From positions 1 through 64,000 of the forward strand of contig JAHBVS010000002.1 in assembly GCA_019637445.1 (NCBI GenBank): a stretch of 64,000 bases of DNA, written 5' to 3'. Position 1 is the stretch's first letter. Every line of letters begins with the position of its first letter. Below, in pieces: positions 1 through 8,459 of this stretch. The stretch comes from Gemmatimonadaceae bacterium. GTDB taxonomy: Bacteria; Gemmatimonadota; Gemmatimonadetes; Gemmatimonadales; Gemmatimonadaceae. The notes below the pieces were generated by a model, which ran no database searches, was not told where the DNA came from, and saw nothing but the letters and a program-made list of their open reading frames with translations. The position numbers were made by a program, and so were the translations under genes.

Positions 1-60
1 ACGGCAGGTGCTTGGGGGGTGCGCTGATCGACATCGGCGCGCCCCCATTCACGTAGTAGT

Positions 61-88
61 CCTCTGTGTCTCTGTGCCTCTGTGGCAA
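61..88. repeat. Isolated arm of the MITE-like element
   Basis: This 28-base stretch is the same sequence as the right terminal repeat of the element at 1467-1659 (CCTCTGTG ... GTGGCAA). The bases before it (about 10-50) contain a G-run and a matching C-run that could form the inner hairpin seen in the complete copies, so this may be the right half of a third copy whose left end is outside the window. The shared sequence continues a few bases past the arm (CTCGCCAC-CAGAT), as in the full copy at 1467-1659. Confidence 0.7.
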
Positions 89-139
89 GAACTCGCCACT
101 CAGATGGCGGCCGTGCGGCTGAGACCGCAGATTCATCGG

Positions 140-1438
140 ATGCGCCTCGAAACCCGCTTTCGCCCTCTCGCGCTGCTGCTCGCGCTGATTGCCACGCCGC
201 TTCTCGCTCAGGAGCACTATCCGAGTTCGTGGGATCCCGCCCTGTTGCGCCGCCCGGATGTGCGGGCCGCGCTCGGACACCTCGAGACCAACTTCCCGCA
301 GCAGGTCGAGGAGTGGATCCGCATCGCGCAGATGGAAGGTGCGTCGCGGCACGAGCAGGTGCGCGGGGAATATGTGCGCGAGCAGATGCTGCGCGCGGGG
401 CTTGTGGTGTCGGTGGACTCCGTAGGCAACGTGACCGGCATCCGCCGCGGCACGGGCGGTGGGCCGACCACCGTGTTCGCCGCGCACACCGACATCGCGC
501 ATCCGGTAGGCACCAACACCACCGTGCGCGTCACGGGTGACTCCCTCCACGCGCCCGGCATCTTCGACAACTCGGCGAGCGTCGCCAACATGCTCGCGAT
601 GATCCGCGCGCTGAACGCCGCGCGCGTCGTCACCAAGGGTGATCTCATCTTCGTCGCCACGGTGCAGGAGGAGATCGGCCTGCGTGGGATGGACTACTGG
701 CTCCAGCACAACCCGCGGCCAGACCTGCTCATCGCAATGGACGGTGGGCTCGGGCCCATCAACTACGGCGCGCTCGGCATCTACTGGACGCGCTATCGCT
801 ATACCGCGGACGGCTCGCACACGCTCTATTCGCGTGGGCGGCCGACTCCCGTGCGAGCGCTCGCCGCGGCGATCGAAGGCATCTATGCGCTGCAGTTCCC
901 GCCAATGCCGAACGGCGCGGTGGTCAACGTCGGTCAGGTGCACGGCGGCGTGATCTTCAACGGGATTCCACAGGATCTCTACTTCACGGTGGACCTACGC
1001 TCGCCGGACCCGGCGCTGCTCGACGCGCTGGACCGCAGCATCACGCGGATCGCCGAGGAGTCCGCGCGGCAGGCAGGCGTGGCCTTGGCGATTGAACGCG
1101 AGGTGAAGAACGGCGCCGGCGGCACCGAGGCGATGCTCGCCGGTGCGCGACGGCATCCGTTGGTGCAGACGGCGGTGGACATCCAGCGGCAGTTGGGCGT
1201 TCGCGTTGGGATGCCGGGCGCGCCCGAGGCAATCGCCACGGGCAGCACGGACGCGAACATCGGCGTGGTGATGGGGATCCCCAGCATCTCGATCGGGCGC
1301 GCGTACGGTGGGAACCAACACACGCTCACAGAGTGGGCGGACCGGCCGAGTGCGCTGCTCGGCGCCAAGCTTGCGCTCTTGTTGGCCGCGACCTTCGGCG
1401 ACGGGATCCAGCCGCGCGCGGCGATGCCGACGCCTTAG
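140..1438 (+). CDS. Secreted M20-family metallopeptidase
   Basis: A 432-residue zinc peptidase of the M20/aminoacylase type, probably acting on peptides in the periplasm. I chose the ATG at 140 because it begins a clear signal peptide (basic MRLETRFR, hydrophobic core, cleavage near LLAQ-E at about residue 24); a longer frame runs upstream through the repeat arm and is unlikely to be translated. Likely metal ligands are H116 and D118 (HTD), D143 (GIFDNSA), the Glu pair 177-178 (VQEEIGLRG), D201 (AMDGG) and a late His in GNQHTLTEW. There is no clear Shine-Dalgarno sequence. It converges on the amidohydrolase pair across an inserted palindromic element. The exact substrate cannot be told. Confidence 0.85.
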   Translation: MRLETRFRPLALLLALIATPLLAQEHYPSSWDPALLRRPDVRAALGHLETNFPQQVEEWIRIAQMEGASRHEQVRGEYVREQMLRAGLVVSVDSVGNVTGIRRGTGGGPTTVFAAHTDIAHPVGTNTTVRVTGDSLHAPGIFDNSASVANMLAMIRALNAARVVTKGDLIFVATVQEEIGLRGMDYWLQHNPRPDLLIAMDGGLGPINYGALGIYWTRYRYTADGSHTLYSRGRPTPVRALAAAIEGIYALQFPPMPNGAVVNVGQVHGGVIFNGIPQDLYFTVDLRSPDPALLDALDRSITRIAEESARQAGVALAIEREVKNGAGGTEAMLAGARRHPLVQTAVDIQRQLGVRVGMPGAPEAIATGSTDANIGVVMGIPSISIGRAYGGNQHTLTEWADRPSALLGAKLALLLAATFGDGIQPRAAMPTP

Positions 1439-1466
1439 CAGGCTACGGGACTCGGCCAGGAACTGC

Positions 1467-1659
1467 TTTGCCACAGAGGCACAGAGACACAGAGGTGTCG
1501 CGACGCAACCAGCCCTCTGTGCCCAGGCCAACCGCAACTTCGAAGGGGGCTCGGCGGACATAATCTGTCCACGAAGCCCCCTTCAAAGTTCAGTTGAGAT
1601 CAGACACAGAGGCCAACGCGCACGCTCAACCCTCTGTGTCTCTGTGCCTCTGTGGCAAA
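1467..1659. mobile_element. MITE-like palindromic element, copy 1
   Basis: A 193-bp element in the gap between two convergent genes. Its ends (1467-1495 and 1631-1659) are a perfect 29-bp inverted repeat starting TTTGCCACAGAGG. The middle holds a second inverted repeat, with GAAGGGGGCT near 1541-1550 facing AGCCCCCTTC near 1575-1584. It encodes nothing. A related copy lies at 25525-25714 and single arms at 61-88 and 12864-12891. The layout is that of a non-autonomous miniature transposable element. I do not recognise a named family, and I see no certain target-site duplication. Confidence 0.75.
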
Positions 1660-1690
1660 ACCTCGCCACACAGATCCATCCGCACCGCAG

Positions 1691-3031
1691 TTACATCGCA
1701 ATCTTCCCTTGCTGCTGCCGGATCTTCTCCAGGTACTTCTGGAAGAAGTGCTTCTGGATGTCGTTCATGTTGATCTCACGACCCTGGATGTACGCCTGGT
1801 CGATGTTCGACATCATGTCCAGCGGCGTCCCCGTCGTGATGAGCAGCGTCGCCTGCTTGCCCACCTCCAGCGAGCCGACCTTGTCCGCGATGCCCATCAA
1901 CTCGGCCGCGTTGATCGTCACCGCCTTCAGCGCCTCCTCTTCCGGCAGGCCAAAGGCCACCGCAACACCGGCCTCCCAGGGGAGACGGTTGCTGTAGAGG
2001 CCACCCGCGCCGCCCGAGATGGCGAAGCGCACGCCTGCCTCGTGCAGGCGGGCCGGCATGTGGTACGCGCCATCATAGGCCTCGTGCTGACGGTCCGGCG
2101 CGGCCATCGTGCTCGTGAGGATCACCGGCACGTTCTCCGCCTTCAGGCGGTCGGCCACGTAGATCGCGTCGCGACCACCGCGGATGACGATGCGCAGTCC
2201 CTCTTCCTTGCCCCAAGTCAGGGCGTCGTTGATCTGCGCCACGCCCTCGGCCGCCACGATCACCGGGATGTCGCCGTTGAGCGCGGGAATCATCGCCGCC
2301 AGGCGCACGTCGCTGCGCACCTGCTGGCCTGCCTTCACCGCGTCACGGTAGGCCCGCGCCTCGGCGAAGTAGTCCTTCAGCTCCTGCACCTGCTCGGCGT
2401 AGGTCTTCGGCGCCTGCTGCGGGCCGCCGCGACCTCCGGGGCCACCGAAGAAGCGGCGCGGCCGGGCGATCGGATCCGGCCAGTTCACGTTCAGCGCCGC
2501 GGCGCCCTTCATCGACATCTCCTCCCAGGTCCAGCCCTCGAGCGACATCGCCGAGGAGAGGCCCGAGATGACACCGCCACCCGGCGTGGTGAACGCCACG
2601 AGCACACCGGCCGAACGCGTCGTGCCGATGTGCCGGCTCTCCGCGTTCACCGCAATCTCGGCGCGCACGTTCGGGTTGAAGTCGCCGATCTCGTTGATGT
2701 CGTTCGACACATCCACCGCGCCGATCTCGGTAATGCCCACGGTGCTGTAGGCATCGATGAGGCCCGGATAGATGTGCTTGCCCGTCACGTCGACGACCTT
2801 GGCGCCGCGCGGGATCTCCACGTTGCGGCCGACGGCCACGATCTTGCCGCCATCGAGCACGATGGTGCCGTTCTCGATGGTGCCGTTGGTGACGGTGTGG
2901 ATCGTCGCGCCACGCAACACCACCGGCTCCGACTGCGGCGGCACGGTCATGCGTACCTGCGCGCCGGCGCCGGCCGCACCTGCAAACAGCAGGGCGGCGG
3001 CGCCGAGGAAGCTTCGCTGCATCGGATTCAT
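1691..3031 (-). CDS. Exported amidohydrolase-like protein
   Basis: A 446-residue member of the imidazolonepropionase-like amidohydrolase superfamily. The start is the ATG at 3031, which opens a signal peptide (MNPMQRSFLGAAALLFAG, cleavage near GAQ); a longer frame lacks one. It lies one base after the stop of the larger amidohydrolase gene, so the two are surely co-translated. The fold markers GKHIYPGLIDAYSTVG and a C-terminal EAGVAVAFGLPEEEALKAVTINAAELMG segment (spread over about residues 330-390) are present. However, the metal-binding His-X-His after PGLID is replaced by AYS, so catalysis in the usual way is doubtful. It probably partners the 998-residue protein, as a regulatory or scaffolding subunit. 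The substrate is unknown. Confidence 0.8.
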   Translation of the reverse strand: MNPMQRSFLGAAALLFAGAAGAGAQVRMTVPPQSEPVVLRGATIHTVTNGTIENGTIVLDGGKIVAVGRNVEIPRGAKVVDVTGKHIYPGLIDAYSTVGITEIGAVDVSNDINEIGDFNPNVRAEIAVNAESRHIGTTRSAGVLVAFTTPGGGVISGLSSAMSLEGWTWEEMSMKGAAALNVNWPDPIARPRRFFGGPGGRGGPQQAPKTYAEQVQELKDYFAEARAYRDAVKAGQQVRSDVRLAAMIPALNGDIPVIVAAEGVAQINDALTWGKEEGLRIVIRGGRDAIYVADRLKAENVPVILTSTMAAPDRQHEAYDGAYHMPARLHEAGVRFAISGGAGGLYSNRLPWEAGVAVAFGLPEEEALKAVTINAAELMGIADKVGSLEVGKQATLLITTGTPLDMMSNIDQAYIQGREINMNDIQKHFFQKYLEKIRQQQGKIAM

Positions 3032-3032
3032 C

Positions 3033-6029
3033 TTAGTGGTCCCCCTGCCCAGGCCCACGGGCCGGACGATTGGTGGGTGCATTGCCCTCGGTCCCGCCGG
3101 CGGCCAGCACCGCCTGGATCAACTGCTTGCGCTGGCGCTCGACCTCGACGCGCAGCAGCGCGTCCTCCTCGAGCGAGAAGTAGCGACGGCCGTCCACCCA
3201 GGTCTGCTCGGCCTTGGTGAACTGCGACAGCGGGTGGCCGTTCCAAATAACGAAGTCGGCGTCCTTGCCGGGCTCGAGCGAGCCCACGCGGTTGTCGATG
3301 GCCACCGCCTTCGCGGCCTGCAGCGTGATGGTGGACATCGCCGCCTCCTCCTCGACGCCCGAACGCAGGAGCTTGCCGGCCTCCCAGTTCATGCGCGTGG
3401 AGATCTCGGCGTCGTCCGAGTGCAGCGCCGTCACGACGCCGGCTTCCATCAGCAGGCGCGCGTTGTAATTCGTCGCATCGTAGGACTCGAGCTTGAAAGC
3501 GCCCCAGTCCGACCACACGATGGCGGCGACGCCGGAGTTCTTGAGCTCGGTGGCGATCTTGTATGCCTCGACGCCGTGCTGCAGCGTCTGGATGCGGAAG
3601 CCGAACTCCTCGGCCAGGCGCACCAGCGCGAGGAACTCGTCCGCGCGGTATCCGTGCGAGGCGACCAGCAGGCGCTGGTTCAGGATGTCGACCAACGCCT
3701 CCATGCGGAGGTCGCGGCGCGGCGGGATGCCAGCCTTCGTGCGGTCGGCCTCCCAACGCTTCCACTCCGCCTCGTAGTCACGCGCGGCCATGAAGTGGTC
3801 GCGGATGATTTCCTGCACACCCATACGGGTGTTGGGATAGCGGTTCGGGCTGCGCTTGGGGTTCTCGCCCAGCGCGAACTTCACGGTGCGTGGCGGGTTC
3901 TCGAACTTGAGTGCGTCGGGCAGTGCGCCCCAGCGGTTCTTCACGAACACGTTCTCGCCACCGATGGGGTTGGCCGAACCGTGCTTCACCATCTGCGACG
4001 TAAGCCCGCCGGCCAGCTGGCGGTACATCCAGATGTTCTCGATCGTGAGCACGTCGCCCATCTGCACTTCGGGGACGATGGCGAAGCCGCTCTCGTTCAC
4101 CGAGCTGACGCCGGTGTGCGTGTGCGGATCGATCAACCCCGGCGTGACGTGCTTGCCGGTGGCGTCGATCTCCACCGCGCCGCGCGGCGCGGTCAGGCGC
4201 TGCCCGACCTGCACCACCTTGCCGGCACGTACCAGCAGGTCGGCGTTCTCCATCTTGCCCTGCGGGCCCTGCGTCCAGATGGTGGCGTTGCGCACCACCA
4301 GCACGGCGGGCTGCTCGGGCGGCGTGGCGCGGCCGAACTCCATCGACGGACGGAGCCACGGCAGCTCGATGTTCGGCACCTTGGCCGCCACCGTACCGCG
4401 CGCGGCATCGTCCACCTTCTCGGTGCGCGTGCCGCGATACGCCGGGTCCGAGCCGTTGGGCAGCGACATCCAGCCGAAGAACTCCTCACCGCGCACGTTG
4501 CCCGTGAGGAGGATGGTGCCCTGATAACCCAGCTGCTCACCATTGAAGGTGGCCTCGAGGCGACCCGTCTCGGAGATCACGCGCGCCGAGGCCAGGTTGA
4601 TGGGGCGGCGGTTCGGCACCTCGACCGTGCCGCGCACGCGGTTGATCGGACCCTCGAGGCGCAGCGTCGCCGGGAATCCAGCGGCGTCATCGGTGGCGAT
4701 CGTCCAGGTGCCGCGCGGGTCGATCTGCGGCGGACGGGTCACGCCGTAGCGCATGCCCTGCACCCACACATCGCGCACGCTGGCTTCGGTCGTGAAGAGG
4801 TCGCCGTCGGCGACGACGAGGTTTGCCACCTTGCCGGCGGCGATGGTGCCGTGCGTGCGCTCGATGCCCAGCCAACCGGCGGGCACCGTGGTGAGCGCGG
4901 CCAGTGCCTTGTCCGGCGCGAGTCCACGCGACACCGCGATGCGCAGGTTCGGCAGGAACTGGTTCAGCGACGACAGCCCGTCCGTCGTGATGGCGAAGGG
5001 CACGTTGGCCTCGGCCAGCTTGGCGGCGTTTGTCGGCGCCAGGTACCAGTGGCGCAGCTGCCCCAGCGTCACGTTGATCGCGGCCTCAGGCGTCGCGACC
5101 TCGGGTGCGTCCGGGAAGGTGAGCGGGATGATCAGCGGCTGCGTGCGACCCTTCAGCACGTCGATCAGCTTGTATTCCTCGCCGCTGCCGCGGAACCAGG
5201 GCGTGAGCTTGTAGTCCGCCGCGATCTTGTAGGCGCGGAGGTACTCCTCCTCGCTCGACGTCTGGAACAGCACCGCCTGGCGGCCCTGCACGGCGTCGCC
5301 GAGCGCGGCCAAGGCCTCGCTGGTCTCGGGCGGCAGGATCGAGCGGCCGCTCTTCTCGTAGGCGGCCCAGGCGCGGATGTACCACTCCGCATCCATAAAG
5401 GTCTGCTTCATCAGGGCCGTCGTGCCCATCGCCGAGTTCGGGTACATGCCCCCGAGCTGGAACGAGCGGTTGAACCCGATGGCCTGCACGAGGTCCGGGC
5501 GCAGCACGCGCTCACGGACACCGGCATCGCTGAGGTTCACGACCGAGGCCTTGCCGCGGAAGATGCCCTGCTTCGGGACGGCGAGCGCGGTGCCGAAGCC
5601 CAGCGAGCGCAGGCTCATCCGGCGGGTGCTGTCGTCCTTGAAGCTCGAGGTGGTGCTGTACCAGGCGCGCACCTGCGGATTCCAGTGCGTCGGGCCGACG
5701 TCACCACCCTCGGGCACGGCGTCCATGCCGAGGTCGGCGTGCGCATCGATGAAGCCGGGATAGACCGTCTGGCCGGACAGGTCCCACACGCGGGCGCCAG
5801 CCGGCGCCTGCCCGCGACCGACCGAGACGATCAGGCCGTTGCGAATGACGATGGTGGCGTTCTCGACCACCTGACCCGGCGCCGTGACCACGCGCGCACC
5901 GACGAGGGCGTGGAAGCCCGAGCCGTTGTCGCGAAGCCCCGTGATGGGTTCAGTGCGGGACGATTGCTGGGCATCGAGTCCGCTGGCGAGCAGCAGGGCG
6001 AGGCCCAGAAGGGAGCGAATCACTCTCAC
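3033..6029 (-). CDS. Tandem two-domain exported amidohydrolase
   Basis: A 998-residue protein with two amidohydrolase domains in a row, at about residues 40-430 and 600-970. The GTG at 6029 is taken as start: it is preceded by GGAG at good spacing and opens a signal peptide (MRVIRSLLGLALLLASG). The first domain has an incomplete metal site (PGFIDAHAD). The second keeps PGLIDPHTH, later His residues in ASHGYRAD and LQHGVEAY, and the acidic LHSDDAE, so it is the probable active half. Between them is a beta-rich stretch (FPATLRLEGPINRVRG). Proteins of this layout are usually annotated as amidohydrolase family, and cyclic amides or dipeptides are possible substrates. It overlaps nothing and is followed after one base by the smaller paralogue. 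Confidence 0.85.
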   Translation of the reverse strand: MRVIRSLLGLALLLASGLDAQQSSRTEPITGLRDNGSGFHALVGARVVTAPGQVVENATIVIRNGLIVSVGRGQAPAGARVWDLSGQTVYPGFIDAHADLGMDAVPEGGDVGPTHWNPQVRAWYSTTSSFKDDSTRRMSLRSLGFGTALAVPKQGIFRGKASVVNLSDAGVRERVLRPDLVQAIGFNRSFQLGGMYPNSAMGTTALMKQTFMDAEWYIRAWAAYEKSGRSILPPETSEALAALGDAVQGRQAVLFQTSSEEEYLRAYKIAADYKLTPWFRGSGEEYKLIDVLKGRTQPLIIPLTFPDAPEVATPEAAINVTLGQLRHWYLAPTNAAKLAEANVPFAITTDGLSSLNQFLPNLRIAVSRGLAPDKALAALTTVPAGWLGIERTHGTIAAGKVANLVVADGDLFTTEASVRDVWVQGMRYGVTRPPQIDPRGTWTIATDDAAGFPATLRLEGPINRVRGTVEVPNRRPINLASARVISETGRLEATFNGEQLGYQGTILLTGNVRGEEFFGWMSLPNGSDPAYRGTRTEKVDDAARGTVAAKVPNIELPWLRPSMEFGRATPPEQPAVLVVRNATIWTQGPQGKMENADLLVRAGKVVQVGQRLTAPRGAVEIDATGKHVTPGLIDPHTHTGVSSVNESGFAIVPEVQMGDVLTIENIWMYRQLAGGLTSQMVKHGSANPIGGENVFVKNRWGALPDALKFENPPRTVKFALGENPKRSPNRYPNTRMGVQEIIRDHFMAARDYEAEWKRWEADRTKAGIPPRRDLRMEALVDILNQRLLVASHGYRADEFLALVRLAEEFGFRIQTLQHGVEAYKIATELKNSGVAAIVWSDWGAFKLESYDATNYNARLLMEAGVVTALHSDDAEISTRMNWEAGKLLRSGVEEEAAMSTITLQAAKAVAIDNRVGSLEPGKDADFVIWNGHPLSQFTKAEQTWVDGRRYFSLEEDALLRVEVERQRKQLIQAVLAAGGTEGNAPTNRPARGPGQGDH

Positions 6030-6230
6030 GTCGTACTCCGGTGGTGACCGCCGCCGCTGCGGCGGGTCGCGGGGAGAAGGAAGGGGGACCGTGAGGTCCA
6101 GGTCCAGCAGTCGTGCCGCCCCGAAGGGGGAGGCCGCTGAATCTATACGTCCTTGGGCACCGTGGATGTTGACCGGGGTGGTCGGGCGCCGCCGCGTGGC
6201 ATCTTTCATATAGTGGTAAGTTGGTAGGAC

Positions 6231-6905
6231 ATGGTCTCCATCCTCGACATCATCGGCCCCGTGATGGTGGGCCCCAGCTCCAGCCATACGGCGGGGGCCT
6301 GCCGGCTCGGACTCGTGGCCCGCGACTTGGTGGCCGGCACCCCCGACAAGGCGCTGATCGAACTGCACGGCAGCTTTGCCCGCACCGGTGAGGGCCACGG
6401 CACGGACAAGGCCATCGTCGGCGGCCTGCTCGGCTTCCGTCCCGACGACGAGCGACTGCGCGACGCGCTGAACATCCTGGAGCGCGAAGGCCTCGATTGG
6501 CGTTTCGAGAAGACCAGCCTCGGCGACGAGCCCGAGGTGCATCCCAACTCCGTGCGTATCACCGTCACGCGCGAGCACCGGCACCACGTGATGCTCGGTG
6601 CCTCACTCGGCGCCGGTCGCATCAAGGTCTCGCAGATCGACGGCTATCCCGTCGAGGTCGATGGCTCGCACCACACCATCGTGATGGTGGCCGAGGACGT
6701 GAAGGGCAGCATCGCACGCATCGCGACGTTGCTCAGTGATGGCGGCGTGAACATCGCGACGCTGCGGCTCTCGCGGAAACACCGCGGTGGCGATGCGTTC
6801 ATGGTGATCGAGGTGGACGAGCGGCCACCTGATGAGGTCGGTGCCGCGCTCAAGGCGCTGCCCTGGGTGCGCTGGACGCATCGCATCGACAAGGTGGGCG
6901 GCTGA
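6231..6905 (+). CDS. sdaAB: L-serine ammonia-lyase, beta subunit
   Basis: A 224-residue beta chain of the iron-sulfur L-serine dehydratase, which turns L-serine into pyruvate and ammonia in the cytoplasm. The N-terminus MVSILDIIGPVMVGPSSSHT is the family hallmark. The C-terminal third (from about residue 148, HTIVMVAEDVKGSIARIATL) is an ACT domain that would bind serine or another amino acid. The stop shares one base with the ATG of the alpha chain (TGATG), so the two are co-translated. The split into two genes is the Bacillus-type layout rather than the fused E. coli type. Confidence 0.95.
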   Translation: MVSILDIIGPVMVGPSSSHTAGACRLGLVARDLVAGTPDKALIELHGSFARTGEGHGTDKAIVGGLLGFRPDDERLRDALNILEREGLDWRFEKTSLGDEPEVHPNSVRITVTREHRHHVMLGASLGAGRIKVSQIDGYPVEVDGSHHTIVMVAEDVKGSIARIATLLSDGGVNIATLRLSRKHRGGDAFMVIEVDERPPDEVGAALKALPWVRWTHRIDKVGG

Positions 6906-7783
6906 TGTACCACTCACTCGCCGAGGCGATTGCCGACGCGGAACGCCAGGGCAAGACGCTGGCCGTCTGCGCGCTCGAGATGGAAGCGCGCGACCAGGGG
7001 CGCACGGTCGAGGACATCCGCGAGGCGCTGGGTCGCGCGCTGGCGGTCATGCGGCACGCCGTGGAGCAGGGGCTCACTGGTGATCTGCGGTCCACGTCGG
7101 GGCTCGTCGGCGGCGATGCGGCCAAGCTGCGCAGTGGACCGGCGGGTCCGTTGCACGGCACCGTGTTCCGCGACGTGCTGATGCGCGCACTGGCCGTGCA
7201 GGAGGTGAATGCGGCGATGGGCGTGATCGTCGCGGCGCCGACGGCAGGTGGCGCGGGGGTGTTGCCCGGTGTGCTGCTCGGGCTCGCGGCGAAGCACGAC
7301 CTGGCCGATGCGCAGTTGGTGGATGCGTTGGCGACAGCAGGACTGATTGGCGCGGTCGTCGCGCAGCGCGCGTCGCTTTCGGGTGCGGAAGGCGGCTGTC
7401 AGGCCGAGACCGGTGCCGCGGCGGGCATGGCGGCCGGCGCCGCCACCGAGATGCTCGGCGGGACGCCCGCGCAGGTAGGCACGGCGGTCGCGCTCGCGCA
7501 GCAGGGTACGCTCGGGCTCGTGTGCGATCCGCTCGGTGGCTTGGTCGAGTTGCCCTGCGTCTTCCGCAATGCCACCGGCGCAGCGATCGCGCTGGCCGGC
7601 ATCGAGATGGCGCTGGCGGGCATCACCTTCGCGATTCCAGCCGACGAAGTGATCGACACCATGGGCGAGATCGGCCGTGAGATGGACGTGCGCTACCGGG
7701 AGACGGCGGGCGGCGGGTTGGCGGCGACGCCGACCGGGCGCAGGCTCGCCAAGGAACGGTTGGTGGAACTGAAGAAACGGTGA
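6905..7783 (+). CDS. sdaAA: L-serine ammonia-lyase, alpha subunit
   Basis: A 292-residue catalytic chain of the [4Fe-4S] L-serine dehydratase. The three cysteines expected to hold the cluster are visible: C165 in EGGCQAETG, C207 and C218 in CDPLGGLVELPC. An early STSGLVGGDAAKL segment and a glycine-rich APTAGGAGVLPG match the family. The length is typical for a separate alpha chain. Its TGA lies at the edge of a palindromic element and the following small membrane gene starts about 40 bases on. Confidence 0.95.
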   Translation: MYHSLAEAIADAERQGKTLAVCALEMEARDQGRTVEDIREALGRALAVMRHAVEQGLTGDLRSTSGLVGGDAAKLRSGPAGPLHGTVFRDVLMRALAVQEVNAAMGVIVAAPTAGGAGVLPGVLLGLAAKHDLADAQLVDALATAGLIGAVVAQRASLSGAEGGCQAETGAAAGMAAGAATEMLGGTPAQVGTAVALAQQGTLGLVCDPLGGLVELPCVFRNATGAAIALAGIEMALAGITFAIPADEVIDTMGEIGREMDVRYRETAGGGLAATPTGRRLAKERLVELKKR

Positions 7784-7799
7784 ACGGTGAACGGTGGAC

Positions 7800-7827
7800 G
7801 GGGCGAGGCCGTGCGGCCTCGCCTGTG
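7800..7827. repeat. GAGGCCG palindromic element, copy A
   Basis: The 22 bases at 7802-7823 read as an almost perfect palindrome around GAGGCCG-TG-CGGCCTC. Purine-rich repeats of GTGAACG/GTGGACG lead into it from 7781. The 28 bases 7800-7827 recur exactly, reverse-complemented, at 8331-8358. The element covers the likely start of the next gene. Confidence 0.8.
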
Positions 7828-8325
7828 CGGATCCTCGTCACTGTGGCGCTCGTTCTCCCGTTGCTCGTGGCGACGGTCTACTGGGTCGAGGCGGAGAAGG
7901 AGGCGCGCGTGCTCTGCGGGCTGGCGACGGTCAGCACGCCGGAGTCGGAGGTCCAACGGATGTTCGGGACGGCGACACTGCTTCGCGTCGAAGCCACCGT
8001 AGAGGGGACGACGCGTGAGCTGCGCGCAGCCAGCCCGATGAACCTAGGGCTGAGTGGTTGCACGGTGACAATGACGGATGGTGCAGTCAGCGCCACGGTG
8101 GCCTGGGAGCACTTCCGGAGCTCGGGCGCGGCGAGTCTGGTCCTACTCGTCGGTCTGCCGATCACCGCCGTCTCTTCATTCCGCGCGATCGCCGCCGCGC
8201 GCCGCCGCGGAAAGGACGGAGGCCCGGCACCGGCAAGGAATCGCCTTCGAGTCCTGGCCACGAGAGTCGGCCTCACACTTATCGCGATGGCGACTCTCGT
8301 GCTCCTCCTCGGCGCCCCGTCCTGA
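7825..8325 (+). CDS. Small membrane protein of unknown function
   Basis: A 166-residue protein if the GTG at 7825 is used; an ATG at 7780 would add 15 residues encoded by the palindromic repeat, which seems less likely. Three hydrophobic segments are visible: near residues 4-24 (LVTVALVLPLLVATVYW), about 95-115 (ASLVLLVGLPITAVSSF) and the last 18 residues (LTLIAMATLVLLLG). The stretch between the first two holds two Cys residues (about 33 and 76) and may be a small periplasmic domain. I recognise no family. The gene is bracketed by inverted copies of the same palindromic element. Confidence 0.55.
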   Translation: MRILVTVALVLPLLVATVYWVEAEKEARVLCGLATVSTPESEVQRMFGTATLLRVEATVEGTTRELRAASPMNLGLSGCTVTMTDGAVSATVAWEHFRSSGAASLVLLVGLPITAVSSFRAIAAARRRGKDGGPAPARNRLRVLATRVGLTLIAMATLVLLLGAPS

Positions 8326-8330
8326 CCGTA

Positions 8331-8358
8331 CACAGGCGAGGCCGCACGGCCTCGCCCC
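8331..8358. repeat. GAGGCCG palindromic element, copy B
   Basis: This is an exact reverse complement of 7800-7827 over 28 bases, with its 22-base palindrome at 8335-8356. It is followed by a pyrimidine-rich arm (CCTTCATCC repeats, to about 8382). With copy A it forms an inverted pair around the gene 7825-8325 and could also act as that gene's terminator hairpin. Confidence 0.8.
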
Positions 8359-8403
8359 CTTCATCCTCCACCCTTCATCCCTAGACAGAACCCCCGCGAC
8401 CAC

Positions 8404-8430
8404 TGAAACTTCGTAGCACGCAGCACCGTC
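8404..8430 (+). promoter_or_regulatory. Candidate ECF-type promoter for ybjN-pspA
   Basis: TGAAAC at 8404-8409 is followed after 17 bases by CGTC at 8427-8430, about 30 bases before the ATG at 8460. The B. subtilis sigma-W consensus is TGAAAC-N16-CGTA, and pspA there belongs to the sigma-W regulon, so this fits an envelope-stress sigma factor. A GGAG ribosome site follows at about 8452. The match is by eye only. Confidence 0.4.
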
Positions 8431-8459
8431 CGGACAGATGACTTCTTGAGTGGAGCCAT

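Noticed and set aside
8-139. An N-terminal extension of the M20 peptidase starting at base 8
   Set aside because: It would be translated from repeat sequence and would bury the signal peptide that starts at 140.
2772-6047. A 1091-codon open frame antisense to the tandem amidohydrolase
   Set aside because: The same GC-driven shadow effect; the minus-strand product has clear motifs, this one has none.
6168-6225. TTGACC and TATAGT before sdaAB as a promoter
   Set aside because: The distance between the two boxes is far more than 17-18 bases and no alternative -35 fits the TATAGT.
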